From contig NZ_RAQO01000005.1 of assembly GCF_003610775.1 (NCBI RefSeq), forward strand, positions 434,001 to 498,000: a stretch of 64,000 nt of DNA, given 5' to 3'. Origin of the DNA: Alginatibacterium sediminis (lineage in GTDB: Bacteria; Pseudomonadota; Gammaproteobacteria; Enterobacterales; Celerinatantimonadaceae). Each line of letters starts with the position of its first letter. The stretch's first letter is position 1. The notes below the pieces were generated by a model. It made no database searches. It was not told the DNA's origin and was given only the letters and a program-made list of their open reading frames with translations. Shown here one piece after another: positions 39,687 through 46,894 of this stretch. The position numbers and the translations under genes are program-made.

Positions 39687-39776
39687 GGTGCTGTGGTCTA
39701 ATTGGAAAAGATACCTGTCGATTACTTTTTTATATTAAAGCAGGAGATTGAGGTTCGAGTCCTCACGGCACCACCA
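39687..39776 (+). tRNA. tRNA-like gene with enlarged anticodon loop
   Basis: The acceptor stem GGTGCTG/CGGCACC (39687-39693, 39766-39772) and the D stem GTCT/AGAT with GG in its loop are present. So are the anticodon stem CCTGT/GCAGG (39714-39718, 39740-39744), a 4-base variable loop, the T stem TGAGG/CCTCA with loop TTCGAGT, discriminator A and an encoded CCA. The anticodon loop is 21 bases (39719-39739) instead of 7, so the anticodon cannot be assigned. It may be a tRNA with a 14-base insertion, a decoy, or an unusual functional RNA. Amino-acid identity is unknown. Confidence 0.75.
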
Positions 39777-39789
39777 ATTAAGGATAATT

Positions 39790-40593
39790 ATGGAAAGTGA
39801 AGGTTTAAAGGTTTTCCTTAAATCTGTAGGCGACGCAGTTTACTCGTTAAACACTATATGTGTTGGGTTAGCCGCGGTGTCAAAAGGCAATGTAGAAAAA
39901 GCAGATGATTTAACTATTTCATGGGAAAGTAATGACTATAAGCAATCCGCTATTAGTGCGAGAAGCTTTGCGGTCAGATCTGCTTTAGTTTTTGTCGAAG
40001 AAGCATTGTTAGAATATTTCAAATACATAAGCAATTGCCCAGATCAACCAGCTAAAATTTTATCAGCAGTTACAACCGATGGCGCAGCTAAAAAAGTAGA
40101 AAAGCTTTCTTCACAAGTATCGAACCTAGAACCTTATTGGGCACCTATTGTCGCTTTGCTGGTACGATGGAGGAATCAAGTTGTTCATAATAGTAATACA
40201 TCATTGTCACCAGCATTTCGGAAAATATTAGTTGATAACTCTGCTATTATTAGTCAGCGTCACGCGGCAATAGATATCTCTCAAACATTATCCAACTTTG
40301 ATTCCAGAAAAATAACTCTAAAAGATTTTACAACAATGATTGCGGTAACTATTAGGTACGTACGTCAGTTAGATGCCGAACTATCGCCAAACATAAAATC
40401 TACTGAATTCTTACGTAACCAACTAGTAAGTAGAGATTTGGTTTCCGATTATAAAAATGTTATTGGTGTAAATGGTATTGATAAACAAAAAAAGAAATTT
40501 GATAGCTTTATTAAAGCTAATTTCCCATCGTTAATTGGAGCGCAAAGTGACACTCTATTTGAAAGTAGGTTTGATATATTAGAACACAAATAG
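39790..40593 (+). CDS. HEPN-like protein of unknown function
   Basis: 267 residues from the ATG at 39790, which has AAGGA upstream; a longer frame begins inside the tRNA-like gene and is rejected. The protein is helical. RWRNQVVHNSN near residue 135 holds an R-x4-H motif (RNQVVH), the active-site pattern of HEPN ribonucleases in toxins and defence proteins. It is followed immediately by an attC site, so it behaves as a cassette gene. The HEPN call rests on the motif and helicity alone. Confidence 0.55.
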   Translation: MESEGLKVFLKSVGDAVYSLNTICVGLAAVSKGNVEKADDLTISWESNDYKQSAISARSFAVRSALVFVEEALLEYFKYISNCPDQPAKILSAVTTDGAAKKVEKLSSQVSNLEPYWAPIVALLVRWRNQVVHNSNTSLSPAFRKILVDNSAIISQRHAAIDISQTLSNFDSRKITLKDFTTMIAVTIRYVRQLDAELSPNIKSTEFLRNQLVSRDLVSDYKNVIGVNGIDKQKKKFDSFIKANFPSLIGAQSDTLFESRFDILEHK

Positions 40594-40610
40594 CTTATGA
40601 GTCATAGGCA

Positions 40611-40708
40611 GTTAACAAGTTGCTTAAACGGACAAAAAACAGCTGGCTTTTGCTCGTTCCTCGCTAATTTTAGCCAGCTATTTTATTGCCGCTTAGCAAA
40701 GCGTTAAC
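40611..40708 (+). other. attC site 2
   Basis: The left arm GTTAACAAGTTGCTTAAACGG and right arm CCGCTTAGCAAAGCGTTAAC are imperfect inverted repeats, with an inner stem AGCTGGCT/AGCCAGCT. Length is 98 bases. It closes the HEPN-like cassette and is nearly the same as the site at 51720. Confidence 0.88.
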
Positions 40709-41437
40709 ACCAACTGTTCCATACTTCCGCTAATCCGAAACACCTTTGAATAAGTGACCACCCAAACGCGTTTCTGTCCAAAAACGGGTTTGGGCGTGCT
40801 GATTTGAATACACGGTTTACTGTATTTTATCATGTCAAGCAAATAGCAAAACTCGATTCTGGGTTCGCCTCAACCACTAAACGCCTATGGATTTTATTGA
40901 TGATTACCTAGCACCCTATATCGAAAATACTTGGTCTAAAGCTTTGATTTGTCGTCAAAGCATTTAGTTTGTCTTGATTTGTAATTCAAAAATAATCTAT
41001 CGTACATATTAACGATATAGCAGACATGCGAAAGCATGACATCGCGTAACCAGAAATGGTCGAGGCAGTGTCCGGTAATAACGTTCTGATTGAGTACATA
41101 ACTCACGAAGCGCCCTTGATGGCGCTTTTGTTATTTCTGGGGAGGAAAATTCTCTGTCGATTGTAAAGAAGCAGTCATTTAATCTAGCTGACAGCGAAGG
41201 TCGTGAAAAAGACATTACTCGGAGTCTGGTAAGCTCAGTATATCTCTAAGAGTCGTAATAAGTCGTTGACAAACTTATATGGATATTAATGTACACAGGC
41301 GGCTATATCCCCTCAAAGTGTTAGTCAGGCATTTTTACAATAGAGTATTACAATAATAATAAACCCAGCTATTACAATGAGATGCAACTTGGCACCATAA
41401 GTGCATTCTAAGTTGAACTATGACTAGGGTGCCAACT
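40709..41437. other. Gene-free stretch in the cassette array
   Basis: No convincing gene is seen in 729 bases. The first 70 bases repeat after the attC at 54541-54610. A 36-codon frame begins at 41053 (MVEAVSGNNVLIEYITHEAP), overlaps a hairpin, and cannot be supported as a gene. A terminator-like hairpin lies at 41108-41129. The remainder is AT-rich. Confidence 0.5.
41108..41129 (+). terminator. Terminator-like hairpin in the array
   Basis: AAGCGCC/GGCGCTT arms around CTTGAT are followed by TTG TT ATTT. No clear gene lies directly upstream, so it may belong to a lost cassette gene or a short peptide. Confidence 0.6.
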
Positions 41438-42064
41438 ATGAAAATTTTACTTTTCCTAACGCTGATTTTTAGCTCATCAGTTTACGCAACGATAATAAAA
41501 TACGACTTTGGTGTTAATAGTTCCTATCAGGGTGAATATTTAATTAAAACAACGCATAATACAGATTCCGTGCCTATTATTGGCCGGAACCATAAGACGT
41601 ATTCCACTAGCGTTGATATCGTTGTTGGCGGCGTAACGGTTCATTCTGGGATTGGTTTTACTTATTACGATGCTCAGACTACTGATGATAAGTTCTTGTT
41701 TACATTCCGGCAGAGTACTGCTGTGCCTATTATAAACGGATATATATTGAAAAGATTTTATTATATTAGTTATGCCCCAGCTGGAACTTTTTTCGACACA
41801 AATGACGGTAGACCAGATAGTATTAATCAAGCTCAATATGATGATTTCAGTATAAGGGAATTTACACTAATTGATTATGCTCTACCAAATCAGTCATGTC
41901 GAAATAACCAAGCATGTGAGTTTAAAGAGGACACCGACGGGGGCGGCCTCGGAATCACAGTATCCACACCGCAAGCAGCTTCTGTACCTGAGCCAGTTAC
42001 ACTGGCTTCCTTTTTGTTGGGTTTGATTGCTGTAGCGTCTCGAGCTCGGAAGCTCAACGTTTAG
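41438..42064 (+). CDS. PEP-CTERM-anchored secreted protein
   Basis: About 208 residues from ATG 41438, starting a signal peptide (MKILLFLTLIFSSSVYA). The mature part is beta-rich. The C-terminus reads VPEPVTLASFLLGLIAVASRARKLNV: Val-Pro-Glu-Pro, a hydrophobic helix and a basic tail, the PEP-CTERM sorting signal recognised by exosortase and linked to surface polysaccharide. No exosortase is in the window. A terminator follows at 42081. Confidence 0.82.
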   Translation: MKILLFLTLIFSSSVYATIIKYDFGVNSSYQGEYLIKTTHNTDSVPIIGRNHKTYSTSVDIVVGGVTVHSGIGFTYYDAQTTDDKFLFTFRQSTAVPIINGYILKRFYYISYAPAGTFFDTNDGRPDSINQAQYDDFSIREFTLIDYALPNQSCRNNQACEFKEDTDGGGLGITVSTPQAASVPEPVTLASFLLGLIAVASRARKLNV

Positions 42065-42080
42065 ATTTGAAGTAGACAAC

Positions 42081-42097
42081 GCCCCCTGCTAGGGGGC
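42081..42097 (+). terminator. Terminator of the PEP-CTERM gene
   Basis: GCCCCCT/AGGGGGC arms around GCT are followed by TTCGTT, 17 bases after the stop. Confidence 0.8.
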
Positions 42098-42428
42098 TTC
42101 GTTACTTAATTGAGAAACGTTCATTGTTTTTTTAGCGGTGATTTTAGATGAAATTTGATGAAGTTTCGTCAATTAAGAAAAAAGTTTCTAGAACCCAACT
42201 TCGTAAATTTTCAATCTGTCCAAGTTTTATTTTATGTATCAAAGAGCCATTGCGACCGATCTGAATTTGTCCACTTTCAATTGCGATCGGAACGCGCATA
42301 AAAAATGATATGATGAAGTTCATGGCATTAAATGGGCATACCAGTTCGCCGATCAAAAAGGAAATTTTGATCGTTCATGTCATCTATTAGCTGGGTGCTT
42401 AGATAAGTATGCGCATTAAACTAGCATC
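42098..42428. other. Gene-free stretch
   Basis: No supported gene. A short plus-strand frame beginning at 42148 (MKFDEVSSIKKKVSRTQLRK) and a minus-strand frame (42144-42356) overlap. Neither has a ribosome site or family features. It precedes attC site 3. Confidence 0.45.
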
Positions 42429-42524
42429 ATGTAACAAGCGCAGGCAATCGGACAGTCAAAACTGTCACGCCTTTTGTACCAAAAGCTGCGCCATTTTCGC
42501 CTGCCGTTGCTGCGGGCGTTATAT
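42429..42524 (+). other. attC site 3
   Basis: The left arm ATGTAACAAGCGCAGGCAATCGG and right arm CGCCTGCCGTTGCTGCGGGCGTTAT are imperfect inverted repeats, with inner hairpins GGACAGTCAAAACTGTC and GTACCAAAAGCTGCGCC nearby. The right core is GTTATAT. It opens the frameshifted acetyltransferase cassette. Confidence 0.75.
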
Positions 42525-42546
42525 TTCATTAAATATCGAGGGAACG

Positions 42547-42873
42547 ATGCAAGATAAAAGAGTCAAAGACGCATATAGCTCTTACTTTAAATTTAATAAT
42601 GAGCGAACTCTTTCAACAGATTTAGAAAGTGAACTTTTTTCAGTTGAGGCTGAAGCTTGCTCGGCTTTTGTAGACAGAACACGGAAGTATGATAATCAGA
42701 TAATTATCCATGATGTTTGTAATACAGGAAACTTAGAGAGTCACCTGAAATTGTATAAACATGGTTTTTCACCTGAGGTTTCTATCGAACCACAGGCGGT
42801 AACCAATAGACTGAAAACTTGGTTATCAAACAGTGGATTTGTGCCAGATTATAGCATGAGTTTCTCGAATTAA
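42547..42873 (+). pseudogene. GNAT-like acetyltransferase, N-terminal piece before a frameshift
   Basis: 108 residues from ATG 42547, with GAGGGAACG as ribosome site. It ends YSMSFSN at TAA 42871. The frame that continues the protein, one base shifted, reads EFLELTALDYVALSD across the same bases and leads into the GNAT piece that follows. This suggests one acetyltransferase of about 250 residues split by a single-base frameshift near 42855. The alternative, two separate genes, is less likely because the second has only TTG as start. Confidence 0.6.
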
Positions 42874-42878
42874 CGGCG

Positions 42879-43316
42879 TTGGACTACGTAGCTCTCTCCG
42901 ACGCATCAGAACAAGTGAAAGTTGAACGATGGTCACATGATAATGTCGATGAATTCTTGGCTCTACTCAAAACGTCAGGATTGGAGTGTTCGGACGAAAT
43001 CTGGGAGAAGAAGCGCTCACTTTATTGTACAAATACTTTTCGTAGCTATGTTGCAAAAATAAATGGCAAGCCATGTGCTTGGGCCACGAGTTTTATCGAG
43101 AGTGAATGCGTAATATTAGCTAATGCATATACACAAGAGCGTTATCGTTCGAAGGGGTGTCAAACTGCCTTGCTGAGAGCACGAATTGAAGATGCAATAT
43201 CCTTAGGCATCAAGCTAATTTTGACTTATGTAATGCCAAATAGCACCAGTAGCAAGAATTGCAAATCAGTAGGCTTTAGTAGTGTTGGTGTGCGAAGTGT
43301 GTGGTGCAAAGAATAG
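42879..43316 (+). pseudogene. GNAT acetyltransferase, C-terminal piece
   Basis: 145 residues open from 42879 (TTG). The acetyl-CoA site appears as YTQERYRSKGCQTALLRARIEDAISLG (about 93-120), followed by YVMPNSTSSKNCKSVGFSSVG, a normal GNAT ending. It lacks a proper start and is probably the continuation of 42547-42873. The original substrate is unknown. Confidence 0.65.
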
Positions 43317-43539
43317 AAATATAACTTGACGTTAACTCCGATCCAACCGTACTTAATCTAATCCGAGCCGCCTGTTTTTGATCTAACAACGTAACTCGTT
43401 TATGTCCAGAAATGAGTTTCTATTTTTAGTGATTCGATAGACAAATTGCAAACGATTGTGTCGGTAGCAATAGCGTCGGAAGCTCAATTCAGATTAATAG
43501 CTTCCTGCACTTAGAATTTGCTTTCAAACTATTACTAAG
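43317..43539. other. Intergenic stretch with dispersed short motif
   Basis: No gene. It contains CGTTTATGTCCAGAAATGAG, one copy of a short motif also seen near 40764 and 54675. AACTTGACGTTAACTCC at about 43324 may be a remnant of an attC right core. Evidence is weak. Confidence 0.35.
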
Positions 43540-44928
43540 TTACAAAACTCCTACAAATGCTGATATTACTGACTGTTTAAAGTTTCCAAATCTCAGCTCA
43601 TCAAATACGTCAAATTGCCTACTAGCCCCCCTTTCAGAGAATCCAGTATAACCCCAGGCCAATTCTTCTATACCCCCCTTTGCTTCATTCAATGTAGGAT
43701 TTTCAATATCGTAATCTCGCGTAAATCCTAACTCGAATTCGAGCTCAGAGGACTTATTCATTTTTGCAAACATACAGGACTCAGGAATATCTTGTTCTAT
43801 TCGTTCTGCAATGTTGATTAAGCTTTCTTCAGCATACGTAAAGAGCCAAGCTTGTTGATTAAATGCATCACTCACTCTTAGAATACGCCCTAGTACCTGT
43901 CGAAAGTACAGCTCGGTTTTGACACTGCTCATATGACAACAGACTTGTAGACGCGGAATATCTGTTCCTTCACTTATCATTCCAACACTAACAATCCATT
44001 GTGAGCTGTTTTGTCGGTAACGATCAATTTCAACAAGTGGTTCTTCATGCCGATAAGTTACGATCGAGACTGTCTGCGAGTACTTTTCAGACAAAACGCT
44101 TTTTATGGTTTGAGCATGCTGAACAGACGAAGCAACCACCAATCCTCCAGCTTTTGGGGATTGCATGCGTACCTCAGATAGCTTTTGACACGCTAGCCCA
44201 AGCAAGTATTCCATGGCTTCTTGATTGTGAATAACACTTTTATAGGAAGTTTTGCTTAGTTTAATAAGATCTAGTATTGATGAAAAGGATTGGTTTCTAT
44301 CATTGTCGTTTATAGACAAATGCTCGTTGTCGACCAAAACAATGTTGGGTGCTCTGCAAACTTTATCTTTAATGGCCTGCGTTAATGTGTACTGGTAATC
44401 AACAAGTAATTGCCCATCCGGGGAACTATATTCGCTCATGACAATTGGTAAAGCGTCTGAGCGCCAGGGTGTTCCAGACATAGCCAACGTATACGTAGCT
44501 AGCCCTTGGATCTTAGTGAGTACTTGCTGCCCCCAAACATTAGCTCTTTCATTTTCAGAACCAGAACAGTGATGTATTTCATCAAACACTACAAATACAC
44601 GATACTTGCTTAATGTTTGCCAAAATTCATCGTTAAGAAATTGTATAGACTGATATGTCAGTGACTGACCAATAGAACCTAAGCCTCCATTGAATGTACA
44701 ATTCAGTGTTTGTGAAAAGGTTTTTTTTATCCCAGCGGATATCGTTAAGGAGGGCGAAAAACACAGGACAAGGTCAACCATATCTTGATGAAGCAGGTTT
44801 GACGCTACGACTGCCGCTAATACTGTTTTTCCTGCGCCAGGTGTCGCTTGGCAAAAATAGTGATATTGGTTAGATTGAAACTTCTTTAGTGCGTGCTCAG
44901 AACACTCTTTCTGCCACGTTCTTAACAT
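43540..44928 (-). CDS. SF2 DEAD/DEAH-type helicase, putative defence effector
   Basis: 462 residues. Walker A is PGAGKTVLAAVVA (about 30-42), Walker B is VVFDEIHHC (DEIH, about 112), motif III is SGTPWR (about 154) and motif VI is RQVLGRILR (about 348). The layout is that of type III restriction-like or ComFA-like translocases, with no nuclease domain. Its start overlaps the stop of the 174-residue gene by 7 bases, so the two form an operon divergent from an XRE regulator. The substrate is presumably duplex DNA, by inference. Confidence 0.82.
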   Translation of the reverse strand: MLRTWQKECSEHALKKFQSNQYHYFCQATPGAGKTVLAAVVASNLLHQDMVDLVLCFSPSLTISAGIKKTFSQTLNCTFNGGLGSIGQSLTYQSIQFLNDEFWQTLSKYRVFVVFDEIHHCSGSENERANVWGQQVLTKIQGLATYTLAMSGTPWRSDALPIVMSEYSSPDGQLLVDYQYTLTQAIKDKVCRAPNIVLVDNEHLSINDNDRNQSFSSILDLIKLSKTSYKSVIHNQEAMEYLLGLACQKLSEVRMQSPKAGGLVVASSVQHAQTIKSVLSEKYSQTVSIVTYRHEEPLVEIDRYRQNSSQWIVSVGMISEGTDIPRLQVCCHMSSVKTELYFRQVLGRILRVSDAFNQQAWLFTYAEESLINIAERIEQDIPESCMFAKMNKSSELEFELGFTRDYDIENPTLNEAKGGIEELAWGYTGFSERGASRQFDVFDELRFGNFKQSVISAFVGVL

Positions 44929-45446
44929 TTTTGTATATCCTCTTTGAGCATTTCGAGAACATTTGTTAGCACGTTTATTTTTCCTAAGAGCTGCGCTGAC
45001 TGCGCTCTAGATTGTTTCATCAACGGGAATAGTTTTGACTTTATGCTAGGAAAACGATTCATAAGAGTTTTATATTCCTCAATCTCCCCTACGCTAATTT
45101 CCAATTCTCCTTGGTATTTGCTGCGTTCTTGACTCAACGTCTTAAAGGTTGACTTAAAATCTGTACTTTCAATACTTGCCAATGGCTTGCCTAGGTTTAG
45201 TGTGTTCGTAAAAATTTCAGTCTTAAAATAGCGTTTTTGTTGACCAGTGCCCTCGCAACGTAACCAGCTCTTTTTCTCATATCGCAGTATTTGCCGATAA
45301 ATTTGTTTACGAGCGTCATGTAAATCGGAGCTAATTCCGTCTTTAGATAAACAGGCATTCCTAGCTTCCACAACGGTGAAACCATCCATTCCTTTTGCTA
45401 TCAACAACTTGTGCATAACTACACTGATTTTCTTCGAACGCTTCAT
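44922..45446 (-). CDS. Winged-helix/coiled-coil partner of the helicase
   Basis: 174 residues. The N-terminal 65 resemble a winged helix (SVVMHKLLIAKGMDGFTVVEARNACLSKD, then YRQILRYEKKSWLRCEGTGQQKRYF). The C-terminal 80 form a helical coiled coil (LSQERSKYQGELEISVGEIEEYKTLM...LGKINVLTNVLEMLKEDI). I do not recognise a family. It overlaps the helicase gene, so it is a likely partner or loader. Two operator palindromes lie just upstream. Confidence 0.7.
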   Translation of the reverse strand: MKRSKKISVVMHKLLIAKGMDGFTVVEARNACLSKDGISSDLHDARKQIYRQILRYEKKSWLRCEGTGQQKRYFKTEIFTNTLNLGKPLASIESTDFKSTFKTLSQERSKYQGELEISVGEIEEYKTLMNRFPSIKSKLFPLMKQSRAQSAQLLGKINVLTNVLEMLKEDIQKC

Positions 45447-45469
45447 CTACGGCTCATACAAAACAAAAT

Positions 45470-45520
45470 ACTTAGGATTGCTAAGTATACAGAAATAGGT
45501 AAAACTTAGACAATCTAAGT
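45470..45520. promoter_or_regulatory. Twin ACTTAG/CTAAGT operators between XRE gene and helicase operon
   Basis: ACTTAG-gattg-CTAAGT at 45470-45486 and ACTTAG-acaat-CTAAGT at 45504-45520 have identical 6-base half-sites, identical 5-base spacers, and centres 34 bases apart. They lie between the divergent starts of the regulator (45548) and the helicase operon (45446). This is the arrangement of a self-repressing XRE protein that also controls its neighbour. Confidence 0.78.
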
Positions 45521-45547
45521 TACCTGAGAAAAACCGATGAAACTTCA

Positions 45548-45868
45548 GTGGTCGATAACCCAATCCCAATTAGGCTCAAGCAAGCACGTAAGGTATCTGG
45601 CATTACCCAAAAGAATTTGGGGGTAATGATAGGTATGGATGAAAATTCTGCTAGCGGAAGAATGAACCATTATGAAAAAGGGCGCCATATGCCTGATATT
45701 AGCACCCTGAAGAAAATGGCCGACGCTTTAGGGGTACCATTAAACTATTTTTTTTGTGAAGACGATTCATCTGCTGAGTTGGCTTGTTTAATCTCGAAGC
45801 TTGGTGATGAGGGACGAAAAAAGCTTATCGACCAAATTTTGAGGACTAAGTCCGAGGATGATAATTAG
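45548..45868 (+). CDS. XRE-family repressor
   Basis: 106 residues starting at GTG 45548. The helix-turn-helix (IRLKQARKVSGITQKNLGVMIGMDENSASGRMNHYEKGRHMPDISTLKKMADALGVPLNYFF) is a full HTH_3 domain (about 8-68). A short C-terminal helix (LACLISKLGDEGRKKLIDQIL) follows. It is divergent from the helicase pair with twin palindromes between them, so it is the likely repressor of that unit. Confidence 0.9.
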   Translation: MVDNPIPIRLKQARKVSGITQKNLGVMIGMDENSASGRMNHYEKGRHMPDISTLKKMADALGVPLNYFFCEDDSSAELACLISKLGDEGRKKLIDQILRTKSEDDN

Positions 45869-46071
45869 ATCTTATAGTTTCAGAATTTAATACCATGCAC
45901 CATAAGCTGCGTTAGATCTATAAGAGAATGCGAGCCTAAGAAAGCTGCCTAGAATTCCATACTCCTAAAACTGTAGACTTTCGATGAGATCGCAGCATCC
46001 CTAAGGTGTAAATTCGACATACTTTAATTTCAAGCTATATTGATAATTACAATATTTAAAAGAGTTTGATT

Positions 46072-46347
46072 ATGCGAAGGCGTTTAACACGGACTAAACG
46101 AGAAACTCAGCTTCTTGAAATAGGGGCTAAACTAGCTGAAAACATCGGCTTGCAAGATGTGAATCATCGCAAGATTGCGGTAGCGGCTTCTGTCTGTACA
46201 GCAACAATATTTAGCTATTTTGCTTCAGTTGATGTGTTACGTGAACAGCTCGCTCGTGAAATAGAAGAAAGTCCCGGCCGATACCCTATGGCTAACTTAG
46301 AAGTGACTCTTATGATAGCGCGAGGTCTGCTCAAAACTTCCCCCTAA
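46072..46347 (+). CDS. TetR-type N-terminal HTH protein, short
   Basis: 91 residues. The N-terminal 55 residues are a TetR HTH: RRLTRTKRETQLLEIGAKLAENIGLQDVNHRKIAVAASVCTATIFSYFASVDVLREQ. Full TetR proteins have about 200 residues with a ligand domain; here the protein ends soon after the HTH. It could be a truncated TetR gene or a small stand-alone regulator. The ATG at 46072 is preferred to the upstream TTG. Confidence 0.65.
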   Translation: MRRRLTRTKRETQLLEIGAKLAENIGLQDVNHRKIAVAASVCTATIFSYFASVDVLREQLAREIEESPGRYPMANLEVTLMIARGLLKTSP

Positions 46348-46571
46348 ATTGGTTTAACTATGAACGTGTATGGAGCAAATATTTACTTGCTGAGATTGGT
46401 TTGACGTTCTAAATGTCAACGTGAGTTTGAAGATGAAACAAAAGGATTGTCGAAAAATTCCACGATACTGAAAATCCCATAACTACACGTATAGATGGTT
46501 ATTTAACTTAATCGGACGACTTGAGCTTAGTGTTTTTGCAGGTATCGAAGTTACTTAAAGAGGAAGATACG
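46348..46571. other. Intergenic stretch, no feature seen
   Basis: 224 bases, AT-rich. I see no gene, attC site or hairpin. Confidence 0.5.
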
Positions 46572-46778
46572 ATGACCGAGTATGCTGTTACAGGAGAAGC
46601 TCTTTTTACCAAAGCCTGTGAAATATTTGATGGTGATACGCAGCTAGCCCAAGAGCTGTTCAATACGAAAATTCCAGCTCTGGGTAACATTAAACCAAAT
46701 CAACTTCTCAAAACATCGAGTGAACGTAAATCACTTAGTGAATACCTACACAAGTTAGAACACGGAGAGTATAGCTAG
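46572..46778 (+). CDS. MbcA/ParS/Xre toxin-binding-domain protein 2 (DUF2384)
   Basis: 68 residues behind AGAGGAAG. TGEALFTKACEIFDGDTQLAQELF, then NTKIPALGNIKPNQLLKTSSE and the ending LHKLEHGEYS, follow the same pattern as the protein at 38952. This is the MbcA/Xre C-terminal domain without the N-terminal HTH. No RES-type toxin gene is next to it, so it is an orphan. Two such orphans in one island suggest that they protect against toxins of incoming or resident elements, or are relics. Confidence 0.75.
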   Translation: MTEYAVTGEALFTKACEIFDGDTQLAQELFNTKIPALGNIKPNQLLKTSSERKSLSEYLHKLEHGEYS

Positions 46779-46859
46779 TTCCTTTTTCGCACCTATAGAG
46801 AGGTTCGGCTTCACGGACTTTTCTAGAGATTCTTAACCGTGGTTAATTAGGTTGGGTTG

Positions 46860-46885
46860 TAGTGGCTAGTTATACTCAGCCACTA
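46860..46885. terminator. Hairpin between convergent genes
   Basis: TAGTGGCT and AGCCACTA arms (46860-46867, 46878-46885) around a 10-base loop lie between the DUF2384 gene and the end of the NERD helicase gene. No long T-run is present on either side. Confidence 0.5.
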
Positions 46886-46894
46886 GTTTGTTAA

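Noticed and set aside
39748-39789. Longer N-terminus for the HEPN-like protein
   Set aside because: These codons lie inside the tRNA-like gene. The ATG at 39790 has its own ribosome site.
41053-41163. 36-codon frame beginning MVEAVSGNNVL
   Set aside because: It spans a terminator-like hairpin, is very short, and has no supporting context.
42144-42356. 70-codon minus-strand frame before attC site 3
   Set aside because: It begins with TTG without a ribosome site. Overlapping short frames exist on both strands and no family feature is visible.
43320-43340. Possible eighth attC site
   Set aside because: ATATAAC and GTTAAC cores are only a few bases apart, with no stem between them. It is at best a deletion remnant.
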